64,000 bases of DNA, taken from Siphonodentalium dalli (taxonomy: Eukaryota; Mollusca; Scaphopoda; Gadilida; Siphonodentaliidae). The position numbers and the translations under genes were made by a program. Below the pieces are notes generated by a model that saw only the letters and a program-made list of their open reading frames with translations, did no database searches and had not been told where the DNA came from. The stretch is taken from contig CP136061.1 in the NCBI GenBank assembly GCA_032622095.1, positions 55,439,762 through 55,503,761 on the forward strand, given 5' to 3'. This document shows, piece after piece, positions 44,001 to 59,000 of this stretch (within the stretch, counting starts at the first letter, position 1; every line of letters begins with the position of its first letter).

Positions 44001-47000
44001 ATTACATAAACATTATTTTATGATGTACGCTTAGGGTGCAAACATTTAATCCCCACGTTGAGTATATTTGACACTTAATACTTAAGAGTGCATTGCATCA
44101 CTATTAGCCCAAAGCGTTTTCATTCATGATCCACGACAATTAGGCGACAACTAAATTAACGATTCCATTATCCTAAAACAACAGTAAGCCGAGTCTCAAT
44201 TATATATTCCTATAAATGATAGGATATTTTGTGTCTTTCCTCATGCGGTAAATTTCTATATATATTCACATACTTCGATCATTATGGATAAACGTGGGAT
44301 TACGCGCAAATGTCAGAGTTACGAAACCAGATTTAAGTTGGAAGTTGTGAAGTTGCAGAACTTAACGGTAACCGTGCTGCCGAAAGACAGTATGGTGTCA
44401 GTGAGAAATTAGTACGAGATTGGAAGCGATCAAAGGACGTTTTAGCATTCTAACGCAAAATTAATAACTTTCTTCATTTCTGCTTCCCCCAAATGTGATG
44501 TGGGAATACTTACCAGTACAATACTTACCACTACACAGTCGCCGGCAGTGTTTTTGAAATTCCAGCATCTAAAAATGGGTGCGTCTTATACAAAGGTATT
44601 TCGCAAAGGGCAGGATTTGGGGTTGAAAAATGGGGGTGCGTCTTATACACGCATGCGACTTATCCACCGAAATTTACGGTATGGAAGTTATATGGTTGAA
44701 GTAAATATTAAACAAAACAAAAACCATGTTTTATCATGGAAGTGTGAATGATGATTTTGTGCATTTAGAGCGTGATCACTGTGCACTATGCTAACATTAG
44801 AAGCGTCATAACTCTATTTCATATCACGCAATGCAATGTGGTCGAAAAAAGGCGGTACGTGAAATATTGTTTATTAGATCTATACATCAACGATATAAAT
44901 CACTGTGGAACTTTTACATGTTTGTAGTAATTTAATTTAGTTTTTTTCTTTTTTTTACAGGTGATTTCCGTAACTTGGTTGACTGTAGCTTTGCATGCGC
45001 CATGGGGCCTCCTGGTGGAGGAAGGAATCCAGTCACACCACGTCTACTCAGACATTTTAATTATGTCGGCTTCACAGAGATGGAGGACCCAAGCAAAAAA
45101 ACTATATTTGGAACAATTTTCAAGTCATGGACAAGTAAGTTGTGGAAACCAAAACCATTTAAACATCTTTTTTGCTCTTGCAATTTTCTCAGTGGCTGAA
45201 AAATAGTGAAAATCGCTATTATTTATTTTCGATAATAAATGCATGACTTCAGGACAGTTACAATTAATAAAATTTTACATTTTACACTGTTTACAATTGA
45301 CAATTACCGGTATGATAGTCAGTATTAATTCTTTTGGTGATGCTTGAAAATCGACGAAATAAGATTACAGTGTGCCAGTAGTGATCTTTTATGGGTTGGC
45401 CAATTGAGAAGTGCAGAAACACATTGTTCTGATTGGAGCAGTGAATCGGCTTAAAGAAACAGTTTTATTATTGGAGTAGTGAATCGGCTTAAATCTTGTG
45501 GCAAGTTATGGTTATTCTGCCAAAATTTAAACCTCTTCTGCAACTTTATTGCAATTTTTTGGTGCCAAAAATGCACCCTTAACAATTATTAGGCCTTCAC
45601 TATTATTTGACAGTTGAGAGTACATTTCCATGTTTATTGACCAGTAGATATAGAATACATAGAGTACATGCAATTTGTCTGCTTTATTGTCTGGTTTTTT
45701 TTCCCATATTTTTCTCCCAAATTTTTCCAAAGACATATGTTTGTTACAGTGGGTAAATGAAAATCTGGCGGCGACATGTACAAAGCTTTTGTATTATACC
45801 CACATGTGTATCCATGGTATATACTCAAGCAATGATACATGGCATATACTCAAGTAATGATCCACGGTATATACTCAAGTATTGATCCACAGCATATACT
45901 CAAGTAATGATCCACAGCCTATACTCAAGTAATGATCCACGGTATATATTCAAGCAATGCACACGCGAATTACTGCTTGTGCCATTGTGCGTGTATCCAC
46001 GGCTGGCCTTACTGTATTCTATGGCATGATTGTTTGATAGAATCATAATTTGACTTTGAGAGAGATTAATGGTTTGTTTGGCCGAGGGGATGTTGCTGTT
46101 GGGTCACATTTCATGAAGGTTGGTCAATGGCGAAGATAGACACTCTTTTCTTACCCCGGACCCAACCTCAGCTGAACACGCACAGCTCCCATTGTTTTTC
46201 CCTTTATGGAATTTTGATTTCTGGTATACCAGTTACATAGACCATACAGTCAATATAAATGCCCCTGTGTTCTAATCACATTGTCACGGCATGCAGGCCT
46301 ATAAGACAATGATTGTGTTATCAACTGATACGTACGACCAATCGCCCAAAAAATGAGGATATATCGTCAATGTCTTGTCTTTACAAAAGAACCAACAAGT
46401 TTTGCTTGTGTATATCACCTGGATACACATATGTATTATACACAAGCTTTATACATCTCGCCATTGCATTTAATTTCCTGTGAATTATATTAACCTGTTT
46501 GAGTCCCACTTGCTCTGTTCTGATGAGTGAAATCTATAAAAATCCAGATCAGAAGTCAGAATTGGTCCAGTACACTGACAAGATGGTGGATACATGTATT
46601 GACGTCTACAACACAATCCAGACACAACTGCTGCCAACACCAGCAAAGAGTCACTACACATTCAATCTCCGAGATTTGTCTAAAGTATTCCAAGGCATGC
46701 TTATGGGAGATCCAAACAAAACTGTGGTACGTTATACTTATATATCCTATTTCATAATTTTGTTTTATATGAGCTTTATATTCATTGGTTGATTTGTGCA
46801 ACAGTTCAAACAACTCTTGGGTTGTGAAGGGTCATGTAGGGGTAATTTACATGTGTGACATCACAGGTAATACAATACTACCTTGTCATTGAAAATTTCC
46901 AGTCCATTTTTTTATAAAAAGTTTAATGTTGGTGATGGAAATTTTTTTCCATGATGGACGGTTCATATACAAGAACATTTTGTACTGGAGTTCTAGACGC

Positions 47001-50000
47001 TTCATACCAGGGGTTTGATGTTTTGTACAATGATTATTTTGACTATTTGTACCATAAAATATCATTGTCAATGTTATTAATCTGTTACTCACAACTCGCA
47101 TATGCCCAAATGGTCTGGTTTAACACAGGACAAATTATGCATACATAAGCTTATGAGTATTTATCTGATCATACAGAAAATTCTTTTCTTTTAACCCGAA
47201 ATGCCAGAGTTGGCTTATATACTTTGCATATTATATTATTAAATAGATTGATGCAAGACATCTCAAACAAATCCAACTGGTCTACATGGCCATTGGTTCA
47301 CTCAATGAAATGACTATGGGACAAATTGAAAACAATACATTGCGTCCAACAGACAGCTTGTGTGACCATTCACCTAAAGACTCATTAGAATACCTGGATT
47401 TATCCACCTGACATCGGACATTGTCACTTGCAAAACGGCCCAATGTTCTGTCATTAATATTTGAGCCCTACATTATGTTTGACATTATTTTTGTGAGCAT
47501 AACCACAAACGTTTCTCAATATATTTGTCAGGAATATGTTTACTATCTTGATTTGTATGCTTATCGCAGGCAATGAAGTCAGAAAATAAACCAAAAAAAC
47601 AAAAGCAAATTTTGTCACAAACAATATAAAGAATATGTTAAAATAATAGGTGTGCTGGCTATCGTCACTAAATTCGCACTCTGAATGTTTCTTAAGAGAA
47701 CTACTCGTCGATGAGAATTAGTAAAGAAAGAGTTAAAAAAATTATACTTTATTTGGAGGTTATGACTAATACTCAGTACCATGTAAACATAAAATTACCT
47801 GTTTAAATAGAGCAAAAACATATCGCCAGATCAAGCCTGATTATAGTGTGCCTGTCATTTGCAGAATGAGGTCCCCAGAGGGTGAATTCAGTGACGCTAT
47901 GCTGCATAGCGGGCTAGCATCACCAAATTCACCCTCTGGGGACCTCATTCTGTACGGCCTCATCTGATATGGGAGGCATAAACTCAGATTGAAATTCCCA
48001 AATGGTGAATATTGTGATGTACACCCATTGGGAACCTCGATTATGCAATGTGTCGTCTGGGAATACAATTTGGGAATATAAACTAAACTAAAAAAGAAAT
48101 AGAATCTGTGTGAAGAAGTTTCTATAGAAATTTTATTATAAAGAAACTTTCCAGAGAAGATGAGGCCAAAGCAGAATGAGGTCCCCAGAGGGTGAATTTA
48201 GTGATGCTAGCCTGCTGTGCGGGATAGTGTCACTAAATTCACCCTCTGGGGACCTCATTCTGCACCATATTTGCAGACCTGGTCATATTTGTTTATTGCA
48301 GAATGTGGAGGGATTGTTGAAGCTGTGGTATCACGAGAACTGCCGTGTGTTCCAAGATCGTCTGGTTAGCGATGAGGATAGGTCCTGGTTCAGTAATTTA
48401 CTCAAATCGAAAATGCAGACTGTGTTTAACCTGAAGTACGAGGACATTGTCACGCAGGAGCCGCTGATATTTGGAGACTTCATGGCATCGAATGTTGAAA
48501 ACAGACCATATATAGAGATCACCGACCATGACAAGGTATGTAGTATTTAGGATCATTTCCAGATGGGAGCTATCAAGTTTAACCCTTTACCCAACAGAAC
48601 GGCCCTGTGCCAATGCATTCTCTTATATATGCGAGTCGACCATAGGTCGCCTCGCATATATAAGAGAATGCATTGGCTTAACACATCAAAAATTATAAAA
48701 TTGTTAAAGAATGTAAGAAAAAATGGTAAAAAGTGTTTAAAAAAGATTTTTTTTAGGCCAATGCATTCTCTTATATATGCGAGACGACCTATGGTCGACT
48801 CGCATATATAAGAGAATGCATTGGCACAGGGCATAACTGTAACCATCACAATGTGGTCAAGGAGCCGGTTCCAATGATATCCATATTCGTATGGTTCTAT
48901 TGAGACAGACCGAAGATATTTTAGGCTGTTGAAGCTTTATTTGGCCGGTTTTGGCCGGTTTGTTGGGTAAAGGGTTAAATGATTTTTGATGAAAAACATG
49001 GCTGTCTGCAGCCGTCTTAATTGGATTTACTCTTGCCATTTGTTTGAAGGGATATTCAGCTAATAAGTTAAACAAATTAGAACTTATTAATTGAAGATTC
49101 CAGCTATTGAAGACCATTTTAATGGATTAACTTATATAGGAATCAGGGAGCTAAATGTGTTCCAGAGTCGGGGAGCGAGTACACCGTGGAATGCTAAAGG
49201 TGAAGGTAACTGAAGAATGACCTTCACCTGATACATGTGCCACGTTATTAAAGGATTACATCGTGTTTATTTGATTGTACATCATATCTAAATAATTTAA
49301 ACTGGTGAATTAATGGGGGAATGGATTTTTGTGAGTGGGAAATTGATTTAACTAGCTGCTGTAGTTGTGGGTTTTTCCAGAAATTTGGCTGTGGGATATA
49401 TAGCCCTGTCATACACTTGGGGATTTATTTTAAAAAGTAAACACATGACCTATGATTTTTCTTGCATTTTCGTGATCAACTGGTGTCAATCTAGCTTGGT
49501 AAACACCACTGGGATAGCCTGTAGGCTTCAATTCAGAGAATTCGGTCGAAACGTTAACACTGTCGCCTATGGGAAACCATTTAGTTCAGTGATTCCAACA
49601 CCTCTATCCTCTTTTACCAGACTCCAGTTCTCTCCCCTGATTCATGTATAGTTATTCCTCTTTGATAGATTCTGGCTGCAAGATTGTTATTCTTAAAGGT
49701 ACTGTTATCACACCAACAGTACATACTTAAAACCAGAATGTTTGCTCCATGCACTTATTATCTGAACATCATTATAAATGAATGAATGAGAATTCATAGG
49801 GTATTTCTCTGTCTGTTGTCTGTGTCTGCTTATGTTATCTGATCATCTCAGTAAAAGAAATACGGACCATACCAGTATATATACCATTAGAATTCAGTGG
49901 AAGATTCCATTCAGGATTCTATGGACTAAAAATTAGTCAATGGACCAAAGTTTTCAACTTATTATTTTTCATCCACAGATGGTGAAGGCTCTTGAGGAAA

Positions 50001-53000
50001 TGTTGGATGACTACAATCAGATCAACACGGCGCAGATGAATCTCGTGCTCTTCATGGACGCCGTCAAACATGTCAGTCGTATCAGCCGTGTCATTAGGCA
50101 GCCGTTTGGTAATGCCCTCCTTCTTGGTATGGGTGGAAGCGGCCGGCAGAGTTTAACTAGACTATCTGCCCACATGTAAGTACAACAAATCCCAAACTAA
50201 AAACACTTCTTTTTTATAATTCTTTTTTTTTGTCAGCTACATACACTGATGCTATTGTTTGATAAATAACTTTCTGGTATTAAATATTCAAATGGTATGA
50301 TCTCATAATTTGTTATATGTTTCTCTAAATATCAGCTGATTGCTTCTTTTTCTCCTCTTTTTTTTTACCTGGATCTCTAGTATTTGAATCAATTTCTATA
50401 TTTTAACTGGATCTGAATTCCATTTCTCTAATTCCTTTATTATTTTAATTCTAGATCTGAGTTTGACTGTTTCCAAGTTGAACTGGCAAAGAATTATGGA
50501 ATGACAGAATGGAGAGATGACTTGCGTAAAGTGATGATGAAGGCTGGACTAGAAAACAAATCTGTTGTGTTCCTGTTTAGTGATACTCAGGTAACTATGG
50601 AAATTTATGCTCATAAATATTATAGCCGTTAAATGTGGACCTCTACTTGCTCCTTTTTTGTACAGAAAGTCTTCATCCATAGAGGTTATAGAGACAATTA
50701 CCAGATCTGAATTTACACTTCATAAAATATTTTCAGGAGGTTGATTCGGGAGATTGGGGATATCATTGTTGTTGTTTTTTATGCTAAAAAGAATAAACTT
50801 TTATGTATAAAGCCAAATAGTAATATTGTTTGAGTCTCAGACACAACGCGTTGAAATATATGGCCCACTTTGGACGTTTTAGATAAATTTTTGATATTAT
50901 GACCAAAAAAAGTATTAAAAAAAAAATGTATATATTTTGGTATGTTTTACTAGCATGTCCATATGTATTGAGCATTAATTGCAAAATACATCAACTCTTG
51001 ACATATCTCTGAGTAATGTGTGAAGATTGACTATCATGTATACATATAGTGACATAGAAAATTAAGTAGATGACCACATTGAAGGAAATGATTAGCTGAT
51101 CATCACAGTCTGTGTACTAATTTTAACTTCATAACAATTGAAAAGCACTGGAGGAAATTTAGGATGACATGTTATAATGGAGAGGTGTCAATTAAGTTAT
51201 AGATAACAATTGTGATGTGAATAGTCAGGGGCATTAGAACATTATAGGTAATCCCTATGTCATACACTAGTAGCACAATGTAATTTTTATATCAGATTAA
51301 ATGAGAGTATATGCATAACAAAGTTCCCTCTACATTTTTTGTCTATTGCTTGACAAGGGAAGCTATAATAATCCATGCTTAATTTTGTGCACAAAAAATA
51401 AAAATAAAGTCCTCCCTTCCTCATTGATTCAGAAAAACAATTGTCTCAAACTCAATTTTTTTTTTTTAGGCCTAATATGCTGGTGAATTTGGTTTAAAAG
51501 ATATAACACATATCTCAACATGTCATCCCTTTATCATATAATTAAATCTACTTATATTAGAGCAAAACACACATGTTCATGTTGTCATACAGTAATGTCC
51601 TAAATAATCGACCCCTAAACCACAGCAGAATTATGGGAAATTTTTCAGGATTTAGTTGGAAAGGCTCATATACTTCAGGCATCACTTTTTAACCTTGACA
51701 GCAATTATAATCAGACTTGCTTGAATTTCAGAATAGAAAATTGTTGGGAAATAGCCTTGAATTCCAATTAATAGGTATAACCTGTGAGAATCATGCCTTG
51801 AGTACCAAATAATTTTCTGATTTGTCGATTGTGTTTTTCTTCAGATAAAGAGTGAGAGTTTCTTGGAGGACATTAATAACATACTGAATGCTGGAGATGT
51901 CCCTAACATCTATGCATTTGATGATTTGGACCAGATTTACTCTGCCATGAAACCGATCGTGATAGACGCAGGACTACAGGCAACAAAGACCAACCTGTTC
52001 TCACTGTACACAAAGCGAGTGAGAAACAACCTGCATACTGTTATAGCCATGAGGTGAGATTTCTACTCAATCTAACAGAGCTTCATACAGCAGTATTAAC
52101 CCTTTCATGATGGGAGTATTAAAGATACATTATCCTAATTAACGCTCCTAAATTACTATTTTCTTTGGCTTCGGGGGTAAAAAATATTTGATTCGAGTCG
52201 AGGAACCCACCCATCAAAGCTCAGAGTGATCAGATATAGATTTTTGAAGTTTTCTATTTCTCGCGATGTGCCATTATTTGTGGCCCAGAAAAACATCGTC
52301 AAACGGATGGTCTCAGACAAAATTGTGGATGAAGATGGATAACTCTAAAATCAAGTGGTAATACGGCCAAATTTTGTGATACTCAAGTCATAATACGGCC
52401 ATATTTTTCGTTGAACCAAATGTTGATAAATAACACGTTTTGGGAAATTTGATACCATAGTTGACAGTGGTTAGCATTATTTTGTTGCAATTAATCGATT
52501 CTGATAACTAAAAGCGTATTATGAAGAAATGTTGTTGTTGTATCTTGATGATATTGGGACCGTCTGATCAGATTGAGTCCCTTTAAATATTCTTTGCCAG
52601 TGCATTCTCTTATATATGTGAATCTCCCATAGAAAGGAGGCAGGTATTTATATATAAAATATTTATTCAAGTCGTATATATGGAGGTCCTGGTATCTGGT
52701 TCTATTACCCTTTGGAACCTCGATTAATCCAGGTTTTAGTCCTCGATTCAGGTTTAGAAACATCTTTTCTTGTTTTCCCTGATATATTTAACTTTTAAGG
52801 AGAGCGTCAAGTGAATATTGAATGTGGATTTTCATGCATATCTCCGAAGCTTAACCCTTTACCCAACAGAAGGGCCCTGTGCCAATGCATTCTCTTATAT
52901 ATGCGAGTCGACCATAGGTCGCCTCGCATATATAAGAGAATGCATTGGCTTAACACATTAAAAATTATAAAATTGTTAAAGAATGTAAGAAAAAATGGTA

Positions 53001-56000
53001 AAAAGTGTTTTTTTAGGCCAATGCATTCTCTTATATATGCGAGGCGACCTATGGTCGACTCGCATATATAAGAGAATGCATTGGCACAGGGCATAACTGT
53101 AACTATCACAATGTGGTCAAGGAGCCGGTTCCAATGATATCCATATTTGTATGGTTCTAACCGTTCTATTGAGACAGACCGAAGATATTTTAGGCTGTTG
53201 AAGCTTTATTTGGCCGGTTTTGGCCAGTTTGTTGGGTAAAGGGTTAATAGGCAAGTGCTAGTGGTTCTGGGTGTCACTGATATAATATTGAAAACAATCA
53301 ATATTGTACTATTTAATACATATTTGATGCTTTGTCAGCATGTTTGAATTGTTTATAGATTTACATATATGTTGAGATTTTTCAAAAGTAGGTACATTTT
53401 TTTTAACTCCAGACAACAATTCTAAAAAATAAATTTATAGCAAGATTTAATCATTTGCCTGAACAAACCACCAGTTAATTAAGTGTCATAACTATGTTCG
53501 AGGCGCACATTTATTGGTGACGCAGCGATCCCTGAGATACAAACTATTTTGTTTGTCTGGCCTAATAAGTTTCACAAGAAGCCTTAGGTTTATTGTAGAT
53601 CATATTATCTCAACATCCCTTCAAATGAATGAATGGGAATCAAGAAATTACTCATCAGGAATCTTCTTCAGATCTCTCTTATTTCTGTCTAGGCTGGTCC
53701 CTGTTTTTCGTAGTAACATTGTGTGAACCAACATCAGACTGATTTTTCTCTATTTCATTCAGTGCTCCCGTAATTATTATTATATATTTTTTTCAGTCCT
53801 CTGGGTGAGGTGTTTAGAGCCCGACTGCGACAGTTTCCAGCCCTCGTTAACTGTTGTACAATTGATTGGTTCAGTGAGTGGCCGGAGGATGCTCTGAGAT
53901 CGGTGGCTCTCAGGTTCCTTAGCGACATACCGGAGCTAGATAATAGTGACGCTGTCATCGAGGGAATGGTATGTTACAATTACATGTAGCTTCAATTTGT
54001 CCTCTGATTCAACACTAGTGTTCTATTATTTTGCAATTATAATGGCAGCAGCGTTCAATGTGCACAAAAAGATAATTTTCTTAAAATTATAATAGGGCTA
54101 GATATTAACTTTTTTGCATGGTACAGATAATCGAGGTGACTAATGGGTGAACATCACAAATTTCAACTGGAGAACTTTAATATGATCCTAGATCTCCCAT
54201 AGCAGTTGAGGCCTAAGCAGAATGAGGTCCCCAGAGGGTGAATTTGGTGATGCTGGCCCGCTGTGCGGGATAGCGTAACCAAATTCACCCTTTGGAGACC
54301 TCATTCTGCAAATTACAGACACACTCTTTCAAGGCTTGACAATCTCAAATGTGTTGAGTCCCTTTAACAGTTGTTGGTGTCTTCAGATTTGCAGTTCAGA
54401 TGAAAATTTATCTGTTTCAGGTTGTGATGTGCCAGGAAATCCACCAATCAGTGGCAGCCAACTCTGTAAAGTTTCTAGCCGAACTGTCAAGGCACAACTA
54501 TGTGACGCCAACAAGCTACCTCGAACTACTTGGATTGTTCTCCAAACTCATCGTCAAAAAGAAAACAGAACTGAACACAGCGAGGAAGAGACTGAAAACT
54601 GGTCTTGATAAGGTGTGTGGGATATATTCCTTAGAACATTATATAATTACTTCAAATGTGACCCGCCATATCAAATCCAGTCGGAAGTCGGGATTTTTTG
54701 TTTTTTTTTCCCTGTGCCAATGCATTCTCTTATATATGCGAGTCGACCATAGGTCGCCTTGCATATATAAGAGAATGCATTGGCCTAACAATTTTTTACA
54801 ATTTTAATAATTTGTTCTTGTATTCTTTAACAATTTTATAATTTCACCCATACAGAGCCCCAGACAAACATGAGCAGATGACACTCTTCTAGGTGCTTCT
54901 ATATATGTGTGGGGCTCCCTGCAGGGTAATGGATGTTTTTTTTTATTTTATGTCCTAAAAATTGTAAGAAACATTTGTTTAAAAAACATGATAAAAAATT
55001 GTTAGGCCAATGCATTCTCCTATATATGCGAGGCGACCTCGCATATATAAGAGAATGCATTGGCACAGGGTAAAAAAATCCCGACTTCCGACTGGATTTG
55101 ATATGGCGGGTCACAAATGTGCTTAATTCAGTGATCGTGAACAAATTCTTATTTCTTATCGAAATAGCCATGTATCGATCGGAATGGCACATTAAAATGT
55201 CCCTCATATGAACACGGGAGACTCACATATATAAGAGAATGCACTGGCATAGGAACTTCAATGCCGCACCAGCGTAGCTCTTGTCATGAAAGGTTTAATT
55301 CTGAAAATAACTGCTTTGAGTAAAATAAGTGACTAGCATGGGAACCTGCCATCCATTTTTAAGTTCAGTCAGAGTCATTTTACCAGAGTTATTGCCATTT
55401 TTTTTACACAGAATCGTACATCGTGGGACACATCTTTTGTCCGAGCCTGTATTCCGTCATTTTCCAGTCAATTTGTTTTAAACTTGGCACAGATGTCAAC
55501 CAGTATGGGAGCATGCGCACCTGCGGTTTTGAGTTCAATCAAAGTGATTTTAGTGGAGTTATTGCCATATTTTGACATAGAATCTTACATCCTGGGATGC
55601 TTCCTTTTATTATAATATCAAGCAAACATTCTTCACTCTCTTTTTCTCTTCTAGTTGCTGACAACTGCAGATGAAGTGGCTAAATTACAGGAGGAGCTGA
55701 ACACAATGAGACCCATGTTGGAGGAGGCCGTACAGGAGTCCATCACAACCATGGTTAAAATCGCTGAAGATACAGTAAGTAATAATCAAGTTTCACAACA
55801 CCATTCATAGCCCCATAGGCCCATCACAACCATAGTTAAAATTGTCGAGTAAGGGGCCACGATATTGTTATTACGCAAAGCAGAGCGCAATAGGCCTACA
55901 GTATTACAGGCTGTGTAAGTTGGCCATGTTTACGATGGTTGTTTGAAGTTTTATTGTCTATCATCCATTGCGGTACATATACAGTCTCTAATTAGTCAGT

Positions 56001-59000
56001 GGAATAAGTGCATCATAGACGGGTGAATTTGGAGTGTAATTTGAACTTAAACAATTGTTGTTTCTACCAGTTAACAAAAATAAACCCATGGTCCTTCGAA
56101 ATTTATAAATGCACACCATGGATACCACTTAAGATATCTATTTCAAGATTAAAACTGCACTATTTGCATCATATATTTTAAAGATTTTAGGGAAACTCAC
56201 CCAGCATTTGACCTCCACAATACCCCACCCCTGCCCAGAACACATACATTCAGACTCATATGGATACTGAGTCTATCGTATTCTCGCCAACTTTTCATTT
56301 CCCAGAAGGCTTGTGGTATTCCCCCGAATTATGTTCACATAGCGCTATGTTAATTGTTTCAATTGGACTCCTTTATCTTGGTGCACTAATAGTGAGATCT
56401 GATTGGTGCTACTGGCATGAAATCCCGGGGTTGGGAAATGAAAACTCTACGAAAGGTCATCCGAGTCACTATTTTATATGTGGGTATGTAGTTTACTCCA
56501 GAATGGACCCTACCATAAATGAAAACTATATGCCCCAAATAAAAATGTAATTCTTTTTTTGTCTTTCTTTGGTCTGCAATGAATATATACAACATGTACC
56601 TAGTTTTTGCTCCCATATTCTTCAAAATATTAGTGTTTTTCTAGCAACATCCGCTGCATCCCAACATTGGACTGGGAATTCTAAGTATAGAAAGGGTTAG
56701 TACAAGCAATTTATCTCAGCATTTCAGTCATACTTGTCTTTTATGCTTACAGAAAGTAGCAGAGGAAACCATGCAAGTTGTATCCAAGGAAGAGGCCGGG
56801 GCTACAGTGAAGGCAACAGAGACCCAGGCTATCGCCGATGATGCTCAAAAGGACCTCGACGAAGCTCTGCCAGCCCTGGTGCGTTATTTTTCTATTTATT
56901 ACTTTTAAATTATCATGAAATCTTAACTTCTAAAGTAATTTTAAAGTGATTATATCCCTTTCTTTACCAAATACTCATTGACGAGTAGTTGCCTTAGAAA
57001 ATGTTCACATAATAAGTTTATCATGGTCGTTTGTTGAACTTAATATCTTAACATTTCCCACTAATTAATAGAAATCCATCTGCACTTATATTTGTTTTCG
57101 TCCATCTGTCGTCTGCTTTTATTACCTGAACACCCTTCCAGGTTAATAATAGATCACTCCATTGTATACTTTTTAGTCGAGTTTTTTTCCAAAACTCGAC
57201 TTATAGTATGATGGGGGACGGTGGGCGGGCGGCGGACGGGCGGGCGGCGTGTTTTGCTTATAACTCAACCGTTTATTGACGGATTAAAAAATATTTTGGT
57301 GTGTGAGTACATATCCATGCACAAAAATCTGGTTCGTCTGCACACTTATTTCAGAGTTATGGCCCTTTGAATTTTCAGCTCGTTAGCGCGATAACTTCAA
57401 CAAACGTTATCCGATTTGATTGAAATTTGATATATAGGTGTCTCCCAAGAATATCTCGGATGAGTTCGAAAACCGGCCTGGTCCGATAAAATTTGATAGA
57501 GTTATGGCCCTTAATTAGTCATTTTTCACGAATTTTCAGCTCGTTAGCGCGATAACTTCAACAAACGTTATCCGATTTGATTGAAATTTGGTATATAGGT
57601 GTCTCCCAAGAATATCTCGGATGAGTTTGAAAACCGGCCTCGTCCGATAAAATTTGATAGAGTTATGGCCCTTAATTAGACATTTTTCACGAATTTTCAG
57701 CTCGTTAGCGCGATAACTTCAACAAACGTAATCCGATTTGATTGAAATTTGGTATATAGGTGTCTCCAAAGAATATCTCGGATGAGTTCGAAAACCGGCC
57801 TGGTCCGATAAAATTTTATAGAGTTATGGCCCTTAATTAGTCATTTTTCACGAATTTTCAGCTTGTTAGCGCGATAACTTCAACAAACGTTATCCGATTT
57901 GATTGAAATTTGGTATATAGGTGTCTCCCAAGAATATCTCGGTCGAGTTCGAAAACCGGCCTGGTCCGATAAAATTTGATAGAGTTATGGCCCTTAATTA
58001 GTCATTTTTCACGAATTTTCAGCTTGTTAGCGCGATAACTTCAACAAACGTTATCCGATTTGATTGAAATTTGGTATATAAGTGTCTTCCAATAATATCC
58101 TGGACGAGTTCGAAAACCAGCCTGGCCCAATAAAATTTGATAGAGTTATGGCCCTTAATTTGTCATTTTTCGTGAATTTTTAGCTCGTTAGCGCGATAAC
58201 TTCAACAAACGTCCTCCGATTTGTTTAAAATTTGGAATAGACATACTTGCCAAGAATATTTCGGACGAGTTCGAAAACCAGCCTGGCCCGATAAAATTTG
58301 ATGGAGGTATGGCTCTTAATTAGTCATTTTTCGATTTTACCTATTAATTAGTCTACCGATACTGATGCACACCAATTGGCGGTAGCCACTGGCGGTAAGC
58401 CACCGAAAACGAGACACAGCATCTCTGATGCCACCTCTTGTATAATTAACGTGAGAATACATTTGGTACAGAACGTGTCAATTCTCCTGTTCAATAGATC
58501 TTAATTGTCACCAATTCTGGTCTTGTTTGGTTTTTGTGATAGATCGATCTAATGAAAATAAAATTCTCCATCCCTTGCTAAAATCATTTTGGCTGAATTA
58601 CCTGAAAATTTAGACTCTTTTTATTGGCTGAACTTTAAATTCTACTCATTAAATTTAATTGTTGTTTTATGCAGGATGCTGCTTTGGCCAGTTTGAAATC
58701 GCTGAACAAGAATGACGTGGTTGAAGTGAGAGCCATGGCTCGACCACCTGATGGTGTCAGGATGGTCATAGAAGCTGTGTGTATCATGAAGTCCGTGAAA
58801 CCAAAGAAAGTTCCTGGTGAAAAGGTTTGTATATTTTATTGAGTAATGTGTAATCACTGTGCAAGTGAAAAATGTTTGTATATCATATTGGACATTGTAG
58901 TCACTGTTTGGACAAACTGTACCAAGTAAATAAAAATCTTTAAAAAAAACTAATGTTGCAATATAGATTTGCAGTTGAAATGATCATGCTAATATCCAAC

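Noticed and set aside
44500-44751. 83-codon open frame at the right end of the pogo-like element
   Set aside because: It runs across the terminal inverted repeat and into the intron, with no transposase similarity.
46499-46547. Upstream extension of dynein exon 27 using the AG at 46502-46503
   Set aside because: Joining exon 26 (phase 1) to 46504 shifts the frame to a stop. The AG at 46546-46547 restores frame and normal spacing.
46527-46757. 76-codon frame overlapping exon 27
   Set aside because: Out-of-frame shadow of a conserved dynein exon.
56260-56550. 96-codon open frame in intron 34
   Set aside because: No recognisable family, no repeat context, and an unconvincing hydrophobic stretch. 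Probably chance.
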